64,000 bases of DNA from assembly GCA_963930645.1 (NCBI GenBank), contig OZ005650.1:67322018-67386017 (forward strand), in the 5' to 3' direction. Of this stretch, positions 12,453 through 23,871 are shown piece after piece. The DNA is from Salticus scenicus (Eukaryota > Arthropoda > Arachnida > Araneae > Salticidae). Below the pieces are notes generated by a model that saw only the letters and a list, made by a program, of their open reading frames with translations, did no database searches and was not told the DNA's origin. The number at the start of each line of letters is the position of its first letter. Positions within the stretch are counted from its first letter, which is position 1. The position numbers and the translations under genes were made by a program.

Positions 12453-13298
12453 TGCAACTAATAAGCAAAACATAATTTTTATAACCTAAAATATATAATA
12501 TTATTTTTTAACTTTAGAACGGGAGATAAAATAGATACCAATCTGGGAAGGGCACAACTACATATTATACCTGTTATACAGGGGAATGCAAATTCCTTTG
12601 AATATTTCAAAGCGTCCTTTTCCAGTTTGTAAATCTTGCTGTAGTTCTTATCTCAGTTTCTATCCTCTTGATAATTCCATCGATATTTTTGGAGGTCTGA
12701 AAGTCCTAAGACTGTAAATTAAAGGAAAAGAGAATTGGTATTAGTATGAAATCCTATTAATCCCCCCCTCCCCCCCACACACACTGTATTGTAGAAAATG
12801 TGTCGGAATTTACCTATAGGAGAAATATCAAAAAATATTTTAAAGCGGAATTCATGCACTATAAGGGTTTATGAAGAATTAAACGTGGGCGAAATTTACA
12901 AATGCTCCGCTATACAAGTCCTAAATACTAATTTTCAGCCTTTTACGGATAACCAAAAATTTTGAGTTATGGTGATATTTTTAAAACAGGATATCCTGTT
13001 GTGATAAAAGAAGAGGTACACATTCATATGTTGTACTAGTCCTAAGCAAAAAATTTCAACTTTCTACGGTCAACTATTTTTGAGTTATGTGAGTACACTT
13101 CAATACATGAATGCACGTAGAAACCAATCAAATCGGGAATATCTCTAAAGAGATAGGACGTGTAGTGATCAAATAGAGTGATGCACAAACTAGATAACTG
13201 TACAATAAACAAAACTTCAAGATTCTACAGCTATCTGCTTTTGAATCTTTTGAGATACAAAAATTATTGCTTCGTGAAAAGAAGTAAAAATATATATT
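12451..13298 (+). repeat. AT-rich DNA with degenerate ~130 bp direct repeats
   Basis: Similar phrases recur at about 12908, 13040 and 13195 ('CAAGTCCTAAATACTAATTT', 'CTAGTCCTAAGCAAAAAATT', then 'TTTTGAGTTATG'). They suggest an old tandem repeat. No gene is seen. Confidence 0.45.
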
Positions 13299-13813
13299 AA
13301 CCGACTGATCCAAAAGTCGCAGAAAAAAATTAAAATATATATTATGTAAAAAGTACTGACTGTCGCTCTAAGCGATTTTCACTAACATGTATAAGAAAAA
13401 ATATTAATTACATTTTTAACCAATACATCGCGCTGTATTTGCAGCATCCTCTCATATTTTAAACAGATCCGCTTGGCCAAATAACGCCATATTGTGAATA
13501 CTGAAGCTTTTTTCAGGAGAATTTCTAAGGCGCAATGTCTGACGGTCATTCTAATGAATGACGGCCGTCACACTGAGCATTTATAATAGTCTTACTTACG
13601 TTGTTGAATGTACTGCGCCACTGTGTAAAAAAGGAATTTTTACAATTAAAGCGCTGCTGATGAAGAAAATTTAAACAATTTTTTAATAAGTACTTTGTTA
13701 CCTAAAACAATTCCATGTCTTTCTGTGAATTTCAGTGAAAACCGCATAGTGCTACGGTCAATACTTTTTGAATAATTACATATTTTTATTTTTTCTACGA
13801 TTTTGGATCACCC

Positions 13814-13818
<5 letters not shown>
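13299..13818. mobile_element. Mariner-like MITE with ~80 bp inverted ends
   Basis: The right end 'TTTTGGATCACCCGGTA' and left end 'TAACCGACTGATCCAAAA' are inverted copies. Pairing extends through 'AAAAAGTACTGACTGT' and 'AAAGTATTGACCGT', about 80 bp. Ends of the type TACAGGGTGATCCA are known for Tc1/mariner elements. The interior has no transposase frame. A lone right end recurs at 19935-20024. Confidence 0.75.

Positions 13819-13849
<31 letters not shown>
13816..13849. repeat. (TA)n microsatellite
   Basis: About 17 TA units. It sits exactly between two TA-targeting elements, probably their joint target site. Confidence 0.9.
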
Positions 13850-13852
<3 letters not shown>

Positions 13853-14011
13853 TAAAACCTCTCTAAGTTGGGCACCTACGGTTCCAAGAAAAAGTGTCCA
13901 ACTTAGAGAGGTGTCCAACTTATAGGGGTTAGACATAATGTTAATGGATACATTCCGTTCCGAGAAAAAGCGTCCAACTTAGAGGGGTGTCCTACTTGAG
14001 AGGTTTCACTG
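13850..14011. mobile_element. 162-bp MITE, family 2 copy a (pogo-like ends)
   Basis: It begins CAGTAAAACCTCTCTAAG, ends 'CTTGAGAGGTTTCACTG' and is flanked by TA on both sides. The interior repeats 'GTCCAACTTAGAG' three times, alternating with 'GAGAAAAAGCG' or 'AAGAAAAAGTG'. The copy at 19749-19910 differs at about 4 of 162 positions by eye. CAGTA-type ends with TA duplication fit the pogo/Tigger branch of Tc1/mariner; that placement is inference. Confidence 0.9.
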
Positions 14012-14017
14012 TATATA

Positions 14018-14085
14018 TAATTTGGTGTGGCACTCACACGACTTTCTCTTACCTTGTAGTTGAATACTATAAAGACAGATTATAG
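14018..14085 (+). repeat. Short dispersed repeat 'GGTGTGGCACTCACACGA'
   Basis: It matches 54988-55045 ('GGTGTGTCACTCACACGA', then 'TTTCTCTTACC' and 'AATACTA'). Family unknown; possibly the end of a larger element. Confidence 0.7.
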
Positions 14086-14479
14086 TGATTAGTATTATAT
14101 TATGAAAAATTTAATTCCAACAGTTAGTTATGCTACGAACCAGAAATCTGTCATCTACTCTATTGCACCAACTAATAATAGAGCTTCTTAAAACTCACAT
14201 CTTCATTATCAGAATGAAAAATCAAAAATATATTCTAGTTCTTTAACTATACTTGTCTGATGAACATTCAAATGACGGACAGAACAAATTATCTTTCAGG
14301 CTTCTAATTATAATACTCTATTTTAAATATATTGGATCTGATTTTCTTTTTTTCTTTTAATACTTGTCGGAAGTTTTACGGGATCCCTTAAATCCCTTAA
14401 GAATTGTTTCCTTATTAAATTTCCATCGTCGTATATCAGCCAAAAAGAATCTGGAACTCTAAGCACAGAGAAACGACCA
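14086..14479. other. AT-rich noncoding DNA
   Basis: No gene or repeat recognised. Confidence 0.55.
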
Positions 14480-15010
14480 TTAAAAATAAATTTATCAAAT
14501 CCAAATTAGCGGACGAAATGGAGGGCAACGCGATGCCCATTTTCATTTGCTAAAAGAGTGAGAGGAGAATGTCCGACCGGGTTTCCTTTTCACAGATGTA
14601 GACGTTTCTGTATCCATAAATCTATAAGAGATGAATAGTCCGGTCAAAGGCATAGAACTTCATTAAATAGAGGATAAACGGCGGGCGAGAAAATGCTAAT
14701 CGCTATCGCCAACCCCTTTCCTCCGGATAAATTGAATGGTTAAAAGGGAGTCCATTCGGTCCCCTTTTAAGAGGCAGACAGTTGATAATTATCGCCGGAA
14801 ATTACAATATCTGGTATTCGGGAATCGCCGCTGTCCGAGAAATAGACTGCTGGCTTTGGTGCCTTATTTTCCGGAACTGGGAATGCTTTGCAGGAGTATT
14901 AAAGCAGGGTGCGAATAAAGTGGGCAGGGATGAGGTGTTTTGGTGGAGATCTCTCTTGTGAAGCCGAAAGAGGAATTTTAAGCAGCTAAGAGAAGAGGAA
15001 TTTCAATAGC
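14480..15010. promoter_or_regulatory. GC-richer island 3, candidate cis-regulatory DNA
   Basis: About 500 bp of higher-complexity, GC-richer sequence. It contains GATAATTATCGC at about 14783-14794, with the same ATAATTATCGC core as island 2. The longest frame (about 60 codons from 14736) has no codon or domain signal. It is not repeated in the window. Regulatory role is inference. Confidence 0.35.
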
Positions 15011-15147
15011 GTCCAGATTTTATTCACTTCATTGGTTCAGCTGGACAGTAGCTTTCATTCTAAGAATTAGAAAAAGAAATTTTTATTATCATACCTTTCT
15101 TTGATTCATTCAAACTTAAAATAATAATAATAATAAAAATTTTGAGG

Positions 15148-15153
15148 AAAAAA

Positions 15154-15185
<32 letters not shown>
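15148..15185. repeat. Poly-A tract
   Basis: A 25-nt A run, one G, then 12 more A, preceded by AAT repeats at 15118-15137. Confidence 0.9.
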
Positions 15186-15504
15186 CAGGAATTTTTTTTA
15201 TTTAATGGACGCGAGGTCTATTTCTTTCAGACAAAATAGCCCAAATGAAAACGGTTTTTCTTCTTTCTTTCTGGCGTCAAGTTGAGAAAACAATAAGGAT
15301 AAAACTGAGAAAAAACGCATGATTTTATTTATTTATTTTGTATTATTATTTTTTAATATTATTATAATAATCATTGCTAAGGAACGTAACTACAAACTTT
15401 CAAATGATAAATTTCTCTCTCTTTTTCTCTTTTTAGTCTTTTTGTATATTTAAATCAAAAGACAATTAATATATTAAATTACACAGACTAATTACGTAAA
15501 TAGA

Positions 15505-15832
15505 GTGGTCGGTTGGTTGAGTAGATTTTTACACCGCACTAGTGTTACACCATGGGAAATTGGTGATGGTCTAGGACTCATCCCTGAGGATGGTCCGGAG
15601 ACATGCCATCCCAATTTTGATTATAGAAGGGATGGCTTTGCTGCTTCGGTCATACCCATAGGTATGATTTGGGATGGGAACATGGAGGACATCGCTATCG
15701 CGACAGATTTTACGTGCACCAGCTAACATTAATGTACGCGATTCGGCTGGTTCGAGGATCGAACTCGTAATCTTTCAATTACTAGCTCGATGCTTTACTC
15801 ACCAGGTCATGACCAATCGCTATGCTACACCA
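15505..15832 (-). mobile_element. tRNA-derived SINE, body family 1
   Basis: On the minus strand a tRNA-like head lies at about 15830-15745, with a B box 'GAGTTCGATCC' and an A box-like 'GACCTGGTGAGTAAAGC'. The body reads 'TCCGGACCATCCTCAGGGA' and so on down to about 15505. The body matches a fragment at 51108-51217 ('TGGTCTAGGACTCATCCCTG' here, 'CGGTCTGGGACTCACCCCTA' there) and, weakly, one at 43690. Open frames of about 70 codons inside are not genes. Confidence 0.75.
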
Positions 15833-16687
15833 TTAATATACATAAAGGTCTTCGAATGGCAACTTCCAATTGCGAGTTTAAATTTAAAAAAAAAAAGCTT
15901 TTGAGTTTGTCTGGTTTTTGGAAAAACTTCGAAGTACTTTGAGGAATATCAGATGTCTTTAGCATTAAATTGAAATCTGTAAAAGACAAATTTATTTCTT
16001 TTGGACAACATAAAAGCTTCGTCACCACCGTTTGGGGTAGACCCTCTTAAATAAAGAAGGAACATTCGGTTTAAAAAAATAATAATAATAAGACAGGCTT
16101 TTTGTCCAAAATTAAATTCTACTCAGGACAGAATTTTATTTATTTATTTATTTTTTTTTTTCTTTTCCGTTTTCTTTCTGTTTTGTTTCCCTTCTTTCTC
16201 TATGCTTTTTCCCCTTTTAACATAACTACTTAGTTTAACAACTATAATTTTACATCCTTGCAGTTGTTTTTATCAAGCAACCTGCAAAGTAGAATTCCTC
16301 ATGAAAGTTACCACTATATGTTTATTGCTTATTTTTAAAAATACTTTAGAATCTCGACTCTTTTTCATAAATGTTGATGCTTTATTGAGTATTAACAAAA
16401 AAAAAAAAAAAAAATAGTATGTTGCGGCCATCACAAAACTTTCTTCTATGTTTTCGTATTCACTCGGTACAAATAATTTATTAAAACTGATATTTAATAA
16501 AATTATTTTTCATGATGAATGCAGACATTTCCCCCCTCATAGATGTATAACGCCGATTGTCCAAAGAAAACTTATTTTATAAAACTTATTTTATAACTTA
16601 TTTTATAAGAAAAAAAAGTTTTTTTTCTTTTTTCTCTGTTCCTTTGTGCCCCAAAATTTTTTTCCTAGTTGACTATTTATTGAATAG
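15833..16687. other. AT-rich noncoding DNA
   Basis: No gene. Poly-A lies at 16397-16415, and short direct repeats of 'AACTTATTTTATAA' at about 16569-16610. Confidence 0.6.
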
Positions 16688-17065
16688 TTTGTTGAAATTG
16701 CTCTGATATAGGGATAAGACACAGATGCTAAAATCAAATATTTTTTTGATGAATAGGTCTATAGCAAAAATGGAGAACAATGTTCCATCGAATTTAAAGA
16801 GATGGCCGTAGTTATGCGCTGAGGACGTGAGGACACAATTCACCCAGGAAGCAGTAGCTGACTTCAAGTAATTTTATTTACTTTAAATTCGTGACAAAAA
16901 TTTTCTTGATGAAGTATTCCAATGCTATAGGATTACAGCAGGATAAAGACTTTTTGAAAACATCAAGATAAAAATTACTCATTTACGAATCTATGGACAC
17001 GGGGAGTTTCAGAGAAAACAAGACGTGTGCAAGAGCAGCGGTAAAAGTGATCAAAGTTTGACTAT
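16688..17065 (+). repeat. Dispersed repeat pair, copy B
   Basis: Diverged direct copy of 9159-9580, ending in 'AGAGCAGCGGTAAAAGTGAT' and 'CAAAGTTT' before a poly-T run. No coding capacity. Confidence 0.8.
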
Positions 17066-17320
17066 TGTTTTTTTTTTTTTTTTTTTCATAAAGATTCGTT
17101 AAAAATAATTATGACTATTACTATTATTTTTAATTTCATTAAAAAAAATTCCCATTGTGCACATTTATAGGAAATCTGTCTTATACCGCCATGTTAAAAA
17201 TTTAGAAAAAGCAGATGACAATGCCACTTTTTGTACAATTTACACCAAAAATAGATAAACACTACACAAATTTATGTCAAGTTGCAAATATATACCAGTT
17301 TGTATGAAATTATTGGAGTA

Positions 17321-17753
17321 TGGTATGTGCTCCAGTGATTTACATGCTCCAGTAATTGACATATATCCCGAAATCATTAATAAATAAGAAAAATAATAAA
17401 ATAATATATTTTACATATAAAAATTTTAACATTTTATGCCAAACACTGGAGCATAGGTGCTAATAACTGGTAAAATGAATAACTAGCAGTGTCAAATACT
17501 GGAACATAGTGCGCCAATTGCTGATAAAATAAAAAAACTGGCAGTGTCAATTACTGAAACACTGAGTGGGTGTCAAATAAAAATTCATAAAAAAAGTTGT
17601 TATCAAGTGTATATATTTTAACATATATGTGGTTATGAATGTCTTTCATAACATATGTACTAACTTAAGATTTCTAAAAATATTTTCTGATGACTAGAAC
17701 ATTAAAAACATCACAAATTGCTCTAAAAGTGTCAATCACTGGTGCACATACCC
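17321..17753 (+). mobile_element. MITE family 3 copy a
   Basis: The start is TGGTATGTGCTCCAGTGATT and the end 'AATCACTGGTGCACATACCC', with TA on both sides. The interior holds repeated motifs of the form 'GTGTCAATNACTGG' or 'CCAGTNATTGACA'. Other copies are at 24352, 28251 (inverted) and 62575. TA target and short inverted ends fit Tc1/mariner; there is no transposase. Confidence 0.9.
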
Positions 17754-18699
17754 TAGTTCCTGAAATATAGTAGCCACAAATTTTTTTCACACACACATAC
17801 AGGGACATATATTTTCAAAAGATGGCCAAATCTTTTTCTAGACCTTTTAAAACGTATAAATCCATCGAAAACCCGATGTCGAAAATTTTTATGAAACCAA
17901 TATTTTCTTCTATTAAATGTAGAAGAAAGTAAAAATAACACATGATACGTGTGTAAATGCAGCAATCGTTTAGGGTCGAAATTATTAATCACAGTCCTTC
18001 ATCAAATATTCAAATTCATGTTTCCTTTCTCAAGGACTTTGAAAAATCGTGATTAATTACTTCGAACCGAGCAACTGCTGCGTGCATGTTTGTAAGTTTC
18101 AGAATGTTGCAAGCCAGTTGCAAAAATTAGAAATCGTTTTGAACATTTAGTTAAATGAAAAATATTTTTTTAAGGGGGCTAATGATGGAATTTCTATTGA
18201 CCAGTTCTGTGAGCATAAGGAGCAAGAGAAACAAAAGGGCGTATGCGTAAGTGTTACGGGTTTTGACCCCTAACTTCTTTTAAAATATTATTATTTGACT
18301 CCGATAGATAAAATAAATTAAATGTTATTATTATCGTGGTTTTTCCCTTTCAAAAGGTTTTTTCTCTCTCCATATAAACAGCTGTTTGTTAGTGACAATT
18401 ATTAAACAGAAATATCATGTTTTATTTAATTTTCAAAAATCTTACAACCGTATTTCTTAATAAATGAGAAAAAGTTTCTGAATCGAAATATACTTGTATC
18501 GAAAAATAATTTAAGGGATATTTCTGTATGAAAATCGCAATTACATATAAAAATTATATTTAATAATGCGAATATAAATCACTTAAAAAGTAATTTTATG
18601 TGATAAAAGTAAAATGCTTCGGACATCCGATTTAAACTAGAGTAAGCAAATGACATCATACCAGAAAATCAATTTTTTTAATTTTCGAACCTTGAAATT
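17754..18699. other. AT-rich noncoding DNA
   Basis: No gene recognised. A 79-codon minus-strand frame near 17753-17992 has no recognisable motif and no support. Confidence 0.55.
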
Positions 18700-18960
18700 C
18701 GAATTTTAAAAATCGGGGAAATTACTTTTTTGATGTATCTGCTAGTAGCCTGCCTCCCTGCAAACTTTGTAAGGTTTGCGTGAGACGACCGGACGCGAAA
18801 CTCCATTCTGTCCCTAGGACCTATAAGGGTCGAATTTCTAAAAAACACCGTCTTAGGATAGCACTTACTACATGATCTGACCGAGTCTCGAGTCAGTGGC
18901 TTCAATAGTCAGTGCTGTGCGTTGCTGAATATGTCGGTCAATTAGTGAGTGAAAGTATTC
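18700..18960. promoter_or_regulatory. GC-richer island, weak regulatory candidate
   Basis: About 250 bp of single-copy-looking, GC-richer sequence ('GACGACCGGACGCGAAACTC', 'GACCGAGTCTCGAGTCAGTG'). A 75-codon minus-strand frame spans it but has no recognised motif. Function unknown. Confidence 0.25.
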
Positions 18961-19084
18961 TTTTATATATAAAGATGATACTGAATTGAAATTATATTAA
19001 ACAAAATAATATTTATTTTAATGTTATTAATACTCTAATTACTCATTCATTCGTTCGTTCATTAATTCATTTTAGTGTTAAATG

Positions 19085-19120
19085 CTCTGAAAACCTATGT
19101 TATTGAATAGGTTTTCAGAG
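19085..19120. repeat. Perfect 14-bp hairpin
   Basis: CTCTGAAAACCTAT at 19085-19098 is exactly inverted at 19107-19120 with an 8-nt loop. No U run follows and no promoter is recognised. Confidence 0.85.
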
Positions 19121-19221
19121 AATTTAAAATTACATAAAAAGTTACAATGTATGTCTAATTATAAACTAAATTTTAAATATTTTAAAACTTTCTTTATCCA
19201 CAACTCCAAATATTTTAACAT

Positions 19222-19227
<6 letters not shown>

Positions 19228-19253
<26 letters not shown>

Positions 19254-19448
19254 CCGTAATTTAAAATAAGGAAGCAAATATTCACTGGACGACAAATAAT
19301 TTTCGCATAGTATAAAGTTTTAAGCATATTATCAATATTTACTCAATTATGATTAAACTCGTTTTACGAGTGATGTTTCTTTTAGTTTTAATTACTATGG
19401 AGGAAGAATGTATAACATTCAATCTCGGATACAAAAGATCTAAATTTA

Positions 19449-19480
<32 letters not shown>
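19228..19480. repeat. Two long poly-A tracts
   Basis: Uninterrupted A runs at 19228-19253 and 19450-19480, separated by unremarkable AT-rich DNA. Confidence 0.9.
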
Positions 19481-19483
<3 letters not shown>

Positions 19484-19748
19484 ATTCTCCCTCTTTTGAA
19501 GGTCTATCTACACAAATTTTTATAAGAACATGAATGAAATAGTCTATTTATGAAATGGTCTATTCAAATGCCACAAGTTTATATACTGTTAAAATAATTG
19601 TAATTACTTTATTATTTAGTAAATGTGTAAATTATTCCTTCAGGAAATTAATTTACAGTGCATTGGGATTTGCTTAAAATGGGAGCGAATACTGCGAATA
19701 AAGCGCGCGATTTGTTGGTGAAAAATTAACTGATATTTTTTTCTTATA

Positions 19749-19910
19749 CAGTAAAAGCTCTCTATGTTGGACACCTACGGTTCCAAGAAAAAGTGTCCAA
19801 CTTAGAGAGGTGTCCAACTTATAGGGGTTAGACATAATGTTAATGGATACATTCCGTTCCGAGAAAAAGCGTCCAACTTAGAGGGGTGTCCAACTTGAGA
19901 GGTTTCACTG
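19749..19910. mobile_element. 162-bp MITE, family 2 copy b
   Basis: Same length and almost the same sequence as 13850-14011, with TA flanks. The few differences are in the left end and one near the right end; the whole middle is identical. Confidence 0.92.
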
Positions 19911-19934
19911 TATATGTATTTATAAATCCCGTGT

Positions 19935-20024
19935 TTTTCAGTGCATTTTAATAAAATTTGCATAGCGCTACAGTCAGTAGTTTTTGAATAATATATTTTT
20001 TCTATGACTCTGGATCACCCTGTA
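19935..20024 (+). mobile_element. Lone end of the mariner-like element
   Basis: 'TTTTCAGTGCATTTTA', 'CAGTAGTTTTTGAATAAT' and 'TGGATCACCCTGTA' match the right arm of the element at 13299-13818. No left arm is found, so this is a truncated copy. Confidence 0.7.
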
Positions 20025-20526
20025 TATACATTTAAATAAATAAATAAATATATTAAGCAAACGTTGCCAATGAATTTTGCTGAAAACTTTTTTTTTTACA
20101 ATATAATAATAAATAACCAGAGCAATAGCGCAAAATCTGAAAATTTTTTGTTTTAAGCATCCATTGTAGAACCCTTAATAATGTGGAGTTCACAATTTAT
20201 AAATAGCTATTTGTGTTTAAGAAGCTTTTTCAACATTTCTATATTTTCTCCAAATCTAAAAGACAAAAAAACTCAGTGACTACTTTGTATACGAATCGTT
20301 AAAAAAGACTAATAATATGTATAAGGATCGTTAATAAATAAATAAATAAATAAGCATAGTATAAATGCATAAAAACACACATTTCGAGCTCACAGTAAAT
20401 TTAAAGTTATAACATAAATTAAAGACTAAAAATCACGTAAAACAATGCACAATACAAAAAAAAAATATATATATATAAAATGAACAAAAATACAAACTCG
20501 ACAATTTTTATATATTTCAAACTATA

Positions 20527-20560
<34 letters not shown>

Positions 20561-20814
20561 TTAGCTAAGCAAATTCGCAATCAATGCTTCTCGTCAGCAA
20601 AAATAAATGTACTTTCTCTGGCGTATAATAGACTGCAAAGCTCTCGGTTTATTCTTAGTTTTGTTCTAATTTAAAGTATTCACAAAAATCTATAAATATA
20701 AAGCACTTTATTGCTTCAAAAATCTTTATTCTTCGATATCTCCGATCAATATTACCCTAGATACCCCAACTCGAAAGCTCTCAGGAATATTCTAACCTCA
20801 TAAGAAGGTGATCT
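20025..20814. other. AT-rich noncoding DNA
   Basis: No gene. (AAAT)n at 20033-20052 and 20333-20352, poly-A at 20528-20558. Confidence 0.6.
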
Positions 20815-21270
20815 TTAATTAACACTTGAAATGCTGAATCGACGTTAATTTCTCCTTCCGCCGCTCGAAATACGAAATAAAAAAATAATAATGAAGCAAA
20901 AAGATCGCCTCACCGGTCAAGTCTGTTAATGAACATGCCCTCCCGTAAAAGAAAAAAAAATGGAGAACGAAGGAAAAAAAATATATACCATGCTTTTATT
21001 TTCTTTTTTCTTTCAGGGCGCACGCGAATCTAACTGCTAACGCGGCGCGAATTACCGCGGGAGAATGAGTGTCGGTCAATCAGCGGCCGCCTTTTCCCCC
21101 GTAATTATTTCTCTCTGGCACTCTCCTTTTTACGGATGCCGAAATGATAACGACTCTCAGACCCCGCGGGCTGTAGGAAATTTGCACATAAGAGCCGAGG
21201 ATGCAATATTTGGCGAGATATCGTGTTTGGCATGATTTATAGAAATGCAGAACAAGTTCGCGTCTCAGTG
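20815..21270. promoter_or_regulatory. GC-richer island 4, candidate cis-regulatory DNA
   Basis: The GC-richest patch of the first half, with GCGGCGCG, CCGCGG, GCGGCCGC and CCCGCGGG, plus GTAATTATT at 21101. It is preceded by a perfect-looking splice acceptor (C/T tract ending in CAG at 21016), but all three frames meet stops within 20 codons downstream, so a coding exon is unlikely. Single copy in the window. Regulatory DNA or a noncoding exon are the remaining options. Confidence 0.35.
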
Positions 21271-22436
21271 AAATGCATGGTTCATATATATAATATATAA
21301 ATGAGTAGAAATTATTTTAATTCTATCTGTACTAAGATAACTGGACTAATCCACAGGATATCTTACCAAAGATATTTATTCCTTGCTTAAGTTTTAGTTA
21401 TATAATTGCTTTTGTTTAATTCATTAATCTTTAACCACTGCGACTTGTGAGCAAAACTATAACTATAGTATAAGCAGTCTCTCAGACCGCTAAGCTAAAA
21501 TATTAATATAAATTCAATTAAAGCTGCTCACTCCCTCTCACGATTTCCCCGTCTCTAGTCACCAAATCCCATGTCTATGACGAAATTTGTTTATAGAATT
21601 ACTCATTACCTAATTGATATTTTTAAATTCCGTTTTCCCATTCAGAAAATTCACAACCGTTAAATTAGTACCGATTTACCAAAAATTGAATTTTTAAAAT
21701 TTTTAATGTTTCATTTTACAGTTAAAATATGAGAAAAATGCATTTAGTGAAACTTCGCATTCTTCAACTTAAAATTCAAATTAAAAAAAAAAAAAAAAAA
21801 AATGAATTTTTGGCAAATGAGTACTAATTTAACAGTTGTATATTTTCAGAATGTCAGAATGGAATTTAAAAATAACAGTTGGGTAATGTGTGATTCTATA
21901 AACAAATTTACCTATATAGAATAACATGGGCTTTGAATGACTTTGACGATCTGTGATATCATGTATCCCTATAACTTATTAAAAAAAAAAAAAAAAAATG
22001 TGTATTCATCTCTTTAAATGTCTTACAAACCAGTTTTAAAAACTTTAGGATGATCTTTCGAAAATGGACAGATTGTAAAGGAATGTTGGTGTTTGTCATC
22101 AGCAAGAGAGCGCAATTAAATTACTGTTAGAGGCCTAAAAGATCGCTGACAGCAGTTAAAGATTAACAGTTAAACAGATTAAGATGTGCAATAACAGTCA
22201 ATTCTTTAGTGAAATAAGTAATATTGCCTCTGAAAATCAATCTTCTGGTAGAAGAAACCCAAATCTGATAGCTATGAAAAATCAATCATTGAGTCAATGA
22301 AAAATCAATCATTTGTCTGTAACGGTTTTTGGTTTACCTATAGTAGGATTCAATTTACCTATAATAGGACTCGCAAAGCGATCTCTTAATAAATTTTCTT
22401 TTAAAATAATAACACTCTCTGCATGAAAATTGCTCC
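21271..22436. other. AT-rich noncoding DNA
   Basis: No gene recognised. A short inverted similarity is visible: 'ACCGATTTACCAAAAATTGA' near 21670 and the 'TTTTTGGCAAATGAGTACT' phrase near 21807. Poly-A at 21783-21802 and 21980-21998. Confidence 0.55.
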
Positions 22437-22439
22437 CAA

Positions 22440-22961
22440 CACCATTTTTGCAAATTCTTATGTAAAATGGACTCCCTGAATCCGAATAGGACGCCCATTT
22501 TGCCCTATCACCCACCTTTTTTTAGGGACGACCCCCTATTTTTAAAACTTTTCGGTAATTTTATGACTCTAAATTTTATTTTCGGGGGGGGGGGGACTAT
22601 TTTAACTGTTGAATATCTTCTGAGGGGCTACTGAGTTGGAAAATTCTAAAATATGAACATTTGCGTCTAGGGGAAAATTTAGAGAGGGGGGGGGGGAGGG
22701 GTTGCCACTGAAATTATGTATTACATTTCTTATATATATATTTTTTTTATCTATTATTAATGTTATTTATTAAACATTATATATATTAAGTGTTAAATTA
22801 ATTCTTTTTCATTCTCCAAATCAAATTCATGGCTATAAAATTACCGATACAGTAATAAAAATTGGGAAGTGTCCCGAGAAAACGGTGAGTGACTGGGCAA
22901 AATGGGAGTTATATTCGGATTCAGGAGGTCATTTACCATAAGAATCAGCAAAAATGGTATC
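22440..22961. mobile_element. Inverted-repeat element, ~75 bp arms
   Basis: The left arm (22440-22513) and right arm (22886-22961) are diverged inverted copies sharing 'ACCATTTTTGC', 'CTGAATCCGAATA' and 'CCCATTTTGCCC'. The spacer is about 370 bp and holds G runs at 22584-22594 and 22685-22700. No transposase. Possibly a MITE remnant of unknown family. Confidence 0.65.
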
Positions 22962-22971
22962 AGGGCTCGAA

Positions 22972-23007
<36 letters not shown>

Positions 23008-23046
23008 TATTATTATATATATATTTTTTTTTTTTTTTTTTTTTTT
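22972..23046. repeat. (TTA)n followed by poly-T
   Basis: About 11 TTA units, a short TA run, then an 18-nt T run. The repetitive frames over it are artefacts. Confidence 0.9.
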
Positions 23047-23583
23047 CAGCGCAGTGTAATAAGAAGAAGAGAAGAAGATTTTTTTTTTAGACCTATATCT
23101 GCAACCACGACTTTCCTGGAGCAGAGAGGGAAAACTTGTTTCTGAGAATTAGTTAATAAAACTATCAAAACCTTTAACTATTTCTGGGTGATGTTTTGTC
23201 CTGTTTTATTTTCGATTAAACTTCTGCAGTATTCATGTCTATCATGAGAAATTACATTTTTTTTGTAGGTAAAATTTTTATGTGTAAAGAAAAAATAAGA
23301 TAGATTTCGTTATTTTCAATTAAATTTCTCTTAATTAACAATAAGGTTTTTTTGTAAAAGAAAAAGAAAAAAAAAAAATGTATAAATAATGAAGAATAAG
23401 AAATTTAATCGCAAACAGTTGTTTCAGATCGAAATAATAAAGCACGAATCACCATCAAGTGAGAAACTGTGAGGACGAGAGGAGTGTGAAAACAGTGCAT
23501 CGTGACCTTTTACGGTGCTTTTTACAGCAAAAAGTTGCATAACTTTGAGAATATTTTTCGTAAAATTGCGTGAATATTTCGTT

Positions 23584-23678
23584 TAAATTTTTAATAAATT
23601 TCTTTGGCGATATTTAGTCATTCTCATACTTCTAAAACGTGCTGTTTCTAGTACTTACTGTTTTCAAAGAAAAACTTT
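23584..23678 (+). repeat. Source of an inverted local duplication
   Basis: This 94-bp segment reappears inverted at 24456-24550 with about two mismatches. See that entry. Confidence 0.9.
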
Positions 23679-23753
23679 TTTAAAAACAATTTTTTTCATT
23701 GTTAATCTGTGAAACTGCAAAAAGTCACGTAAGTTATAACGTACATACCGCAT

Positions 23754-23871
23754 TTACTTTTTTTTTTTTTTTTTTTTTTTAAGGATCAACTATATACTTT
23801 TATAGATGTTAATCTCCTTGAGAATTGAAAACCGTTAATTAAATATATACACGTACTTTTTTTTTTTTTTT
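23754..23871. repeat. Two poly-T tracts
   Basis: T runs at about 23760-23780 and 23858-23871 in AT-rich noncoding DNA. Confidence 0.8.

Noticed and set aside
17753..18905. Minus-strand frames of 79 and 75 codons
   Set aside because: No conserved motif, no supporting signals and composition like the surrounding noncoding DNA.
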